In this document: one piece after another, positions 6,653 through 7,322 of the stretch | How the letters are laid out: each line of letters opens with the position of its first letter | Numbering within the stretch: position 1 is the stretch's first letter | NCBI GenBank assembly: GCA_020059785.1 | Contig: JAGVBL010000359.1 | Coordinates: 1-7,322, forward strand | DNA: 7,322 nt | Direction: 5' to 3' | From: Ignavibacteriales bacterium | Lineage (GTDB): Bacteria; Bacteroidota; Ignavibacteria; Ignavibacteriales; Melioribacteraceae | Notes under the pieces: generated by a model | Told to the model about the DNA's origin: nothing | Seen by the model: only the letters and a program-made list of their open reading frames with translations | Database searches by the model: none | Position numbers and translations under genes: made by a program

Positions 6653-7322
6653 TTATCCCAGATTTGAAACGAAAATTCCAAAAAGCAAAATGAGGATGAC
6701 AAAAAGTACCGCAAATAACAATCCGAGCAGATCTATTTTATATCTCTTTAAACTGAATTTCGATTTAAGAGAAAGAAGATCCACTATTAATAGACTGTGA
6801 CCATTTTCTTCTAAAGATTTTCCATCTTTACCGGATTTATGAGCCACGCTCTCCCCTTCTAACATTATGTCGTAACCTTTTTCTTTCAGTTTACTCTCCT
6901 CACCTACAGGTGTATGAAGAAGAGCAAAGAATTTATTAAGCTGACTTTCAGGTTCTCTCTTAGTAAACAAGCTAACAATGATTAAGGATAGAAATCCCGC
7001 CGGAAGATATATAGCAATCTGATATTCATAAGCCAGTCCTAAACTCCAAGGTGTGTACTTCCCAACAAATAAGGATAGTAAAATTGTTGTTATTAAACTT
7101 GCCCAAACACCATAGCGGTTCGCACCTTTCCAGATTATACCGGTCCAGAATGCAATTCCAAAAAACGCGGTTATCTGCCAGATATATTTAAGTCCATCTA
7201 CAACACTTGGAATTGTAAGTGCAACAGTAACGCCGCCGATTACGACAACAAGCGAAGAGATCCGTGCAATACGGAGTTTCTTTTCTTCCGATGAATCTGA
7301 ATGAGAAAATCTTTTATAAAAG
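6653..7322 (-). CDS. Sodium:solute symporter (SSS) family transporter, C-terminal ~223 residues, 5' end off window
   Basis: Partial gene: the frame is open from the right edge to TAA at 6655-6653, so the true start lies outside. An in-frame TTG near 6970 is internal and should not be taken as the start. The visible part begins 'FYKRFSHSDSSEEKKLRIAR', the cytoplasmic loop seen in SSS transporters before 'ISSLVVVIGGV'. Next come 'IPSVVDGLKYIWQ', 'FFGIAFWTGIIWKGANRYG' and two further membrane spans (ending 'YLPAGFLSLIIVSLF'). A soluble stretch of about 70 residues, roughly 6970-6750, contains 'LLHTPVGEE', 'IMLEGES' and 'VDLLSLKSKF'. The last span, about 6735-6660, is very hydrophobic. SSS proteins carry sugars, amino acids or organic anions inward with Na+. 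Beside secreted glycan enzymes, uptake of a released mono- or oligosaccharide or sugar acid is likely, but the solute cannot be deduced. The stop codon is 94 bp before the next gene. Confidence 0.88.
   Translation of the reverse strand, partial: FYKRFSHSDSSEEKKLRIARISSLVVVIGGVTVALTIPSVVDGLKYIWQITAFFGIAFWTGIIWKGANRYGVWASLITTILLSLFVGKYTPWSLGLAYEYQIAIYLPAGFLSLIIVSLFTKREPESQLNKFFALLHTPVGEESKLKEKGYDIMLEGESVAHKSGKDGKSLEENGHSLLIVDLLSLKSKFSLKRYKIDLLGLLFAVLFVILILLFGIFVSNLG

Noticed and set aside
6653..6970. Reading the symporter tail as a separate 105-residue membrane protein starting at TTG
   Set aside because: The frame stays open for 117 more codons to the window edge, and that upstream translation is clearly SSS transporter sequence, so this is only the C-terminal end.
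1..7322. SusC/SusD, sulfatase, regulator, tRNA, CRISPR repeats or insertion sequence
   Set aside because: None of their motifs or repeat patterns were seen in the reading frames or the gaps on either strand.

Overview
The window is AT-rich (roughly mid-30s % GC by eye) and every gene I can support lies on the minus strand. Transcription therefore runs from the right edge to the left. The coding style suggests the Bacteroidota/Ignavibacteriota neighbourhood: Lys/Ile/Asn-rich proteins, signal peptides ending in '-FAQ', '-TAQ' or '-LSQ', and few strong Shine-Dalgarno sequences. An Ignavibacteria-like organism would fit, but this is an inference from style, not a marker-gene placement.

Layout in order of transcription: (1) 7322-6653, the C-terminal part of a sodium:solute symporter (SSS) family transporter whose start is off the window; (2) a 94-bp gap with a weak AT-rich hairpin; (3) 6558-4672, a large exported protein with an alpha/alpha-toroid followed by a beta-sandwich, resembling polysaccharide lyases or glycosidases but not assignable to a numbered family; (4) 4666-2777, an exported GH84-like (beta-N-acetylglucosaminidase type) glycoside hydrolase; (5) 2761-1538, an exported single-domain alpha/alpha-toroid protein, probably a glycan-active enzyme; (6) 1514-297, an exported purple-acid-phosphatase-like metallophosphoesterase; (7) 289-1, the N-terminal part of an Nramp-fold transporter that runs off the left edge. 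Gaps between genes 3 to 7 are only 5, 15, 23 and 7 bp, so they almost certainly form one transcript. The symporter may be part of it.

The cluster reads as a compact glycan-use locus: four secreted enzymes (a GH84-like hexosaminidase, two alpha/alpha-toroid enzymes, a phosphoesterase) between two inner-membrane transporters of the LeuT/APC fold. Within the window there is no SusC/SusD pair, regulator, sulfatase or cytoplasmic sugar kinase. The substrate is unknown. A working guess is a glycan containing N-acetylated amino sugar, possibly uronic acid and possibly phosphate, with the symporter taking up a released product. The points most worth a second look are the altered metal-binding motif in the Nramp-like protein, the unclassified toroid/sandwich protein with its Cys-x2-Cys-x3-His motif, and the GH84-like enzyme that keeps its catalytic pair but has lost the usual first active-site motif. 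No RNA genes, CRISPR arrays, insertion sequences or integration sites were seen, and no stretch over 300 bases lacks a gene.
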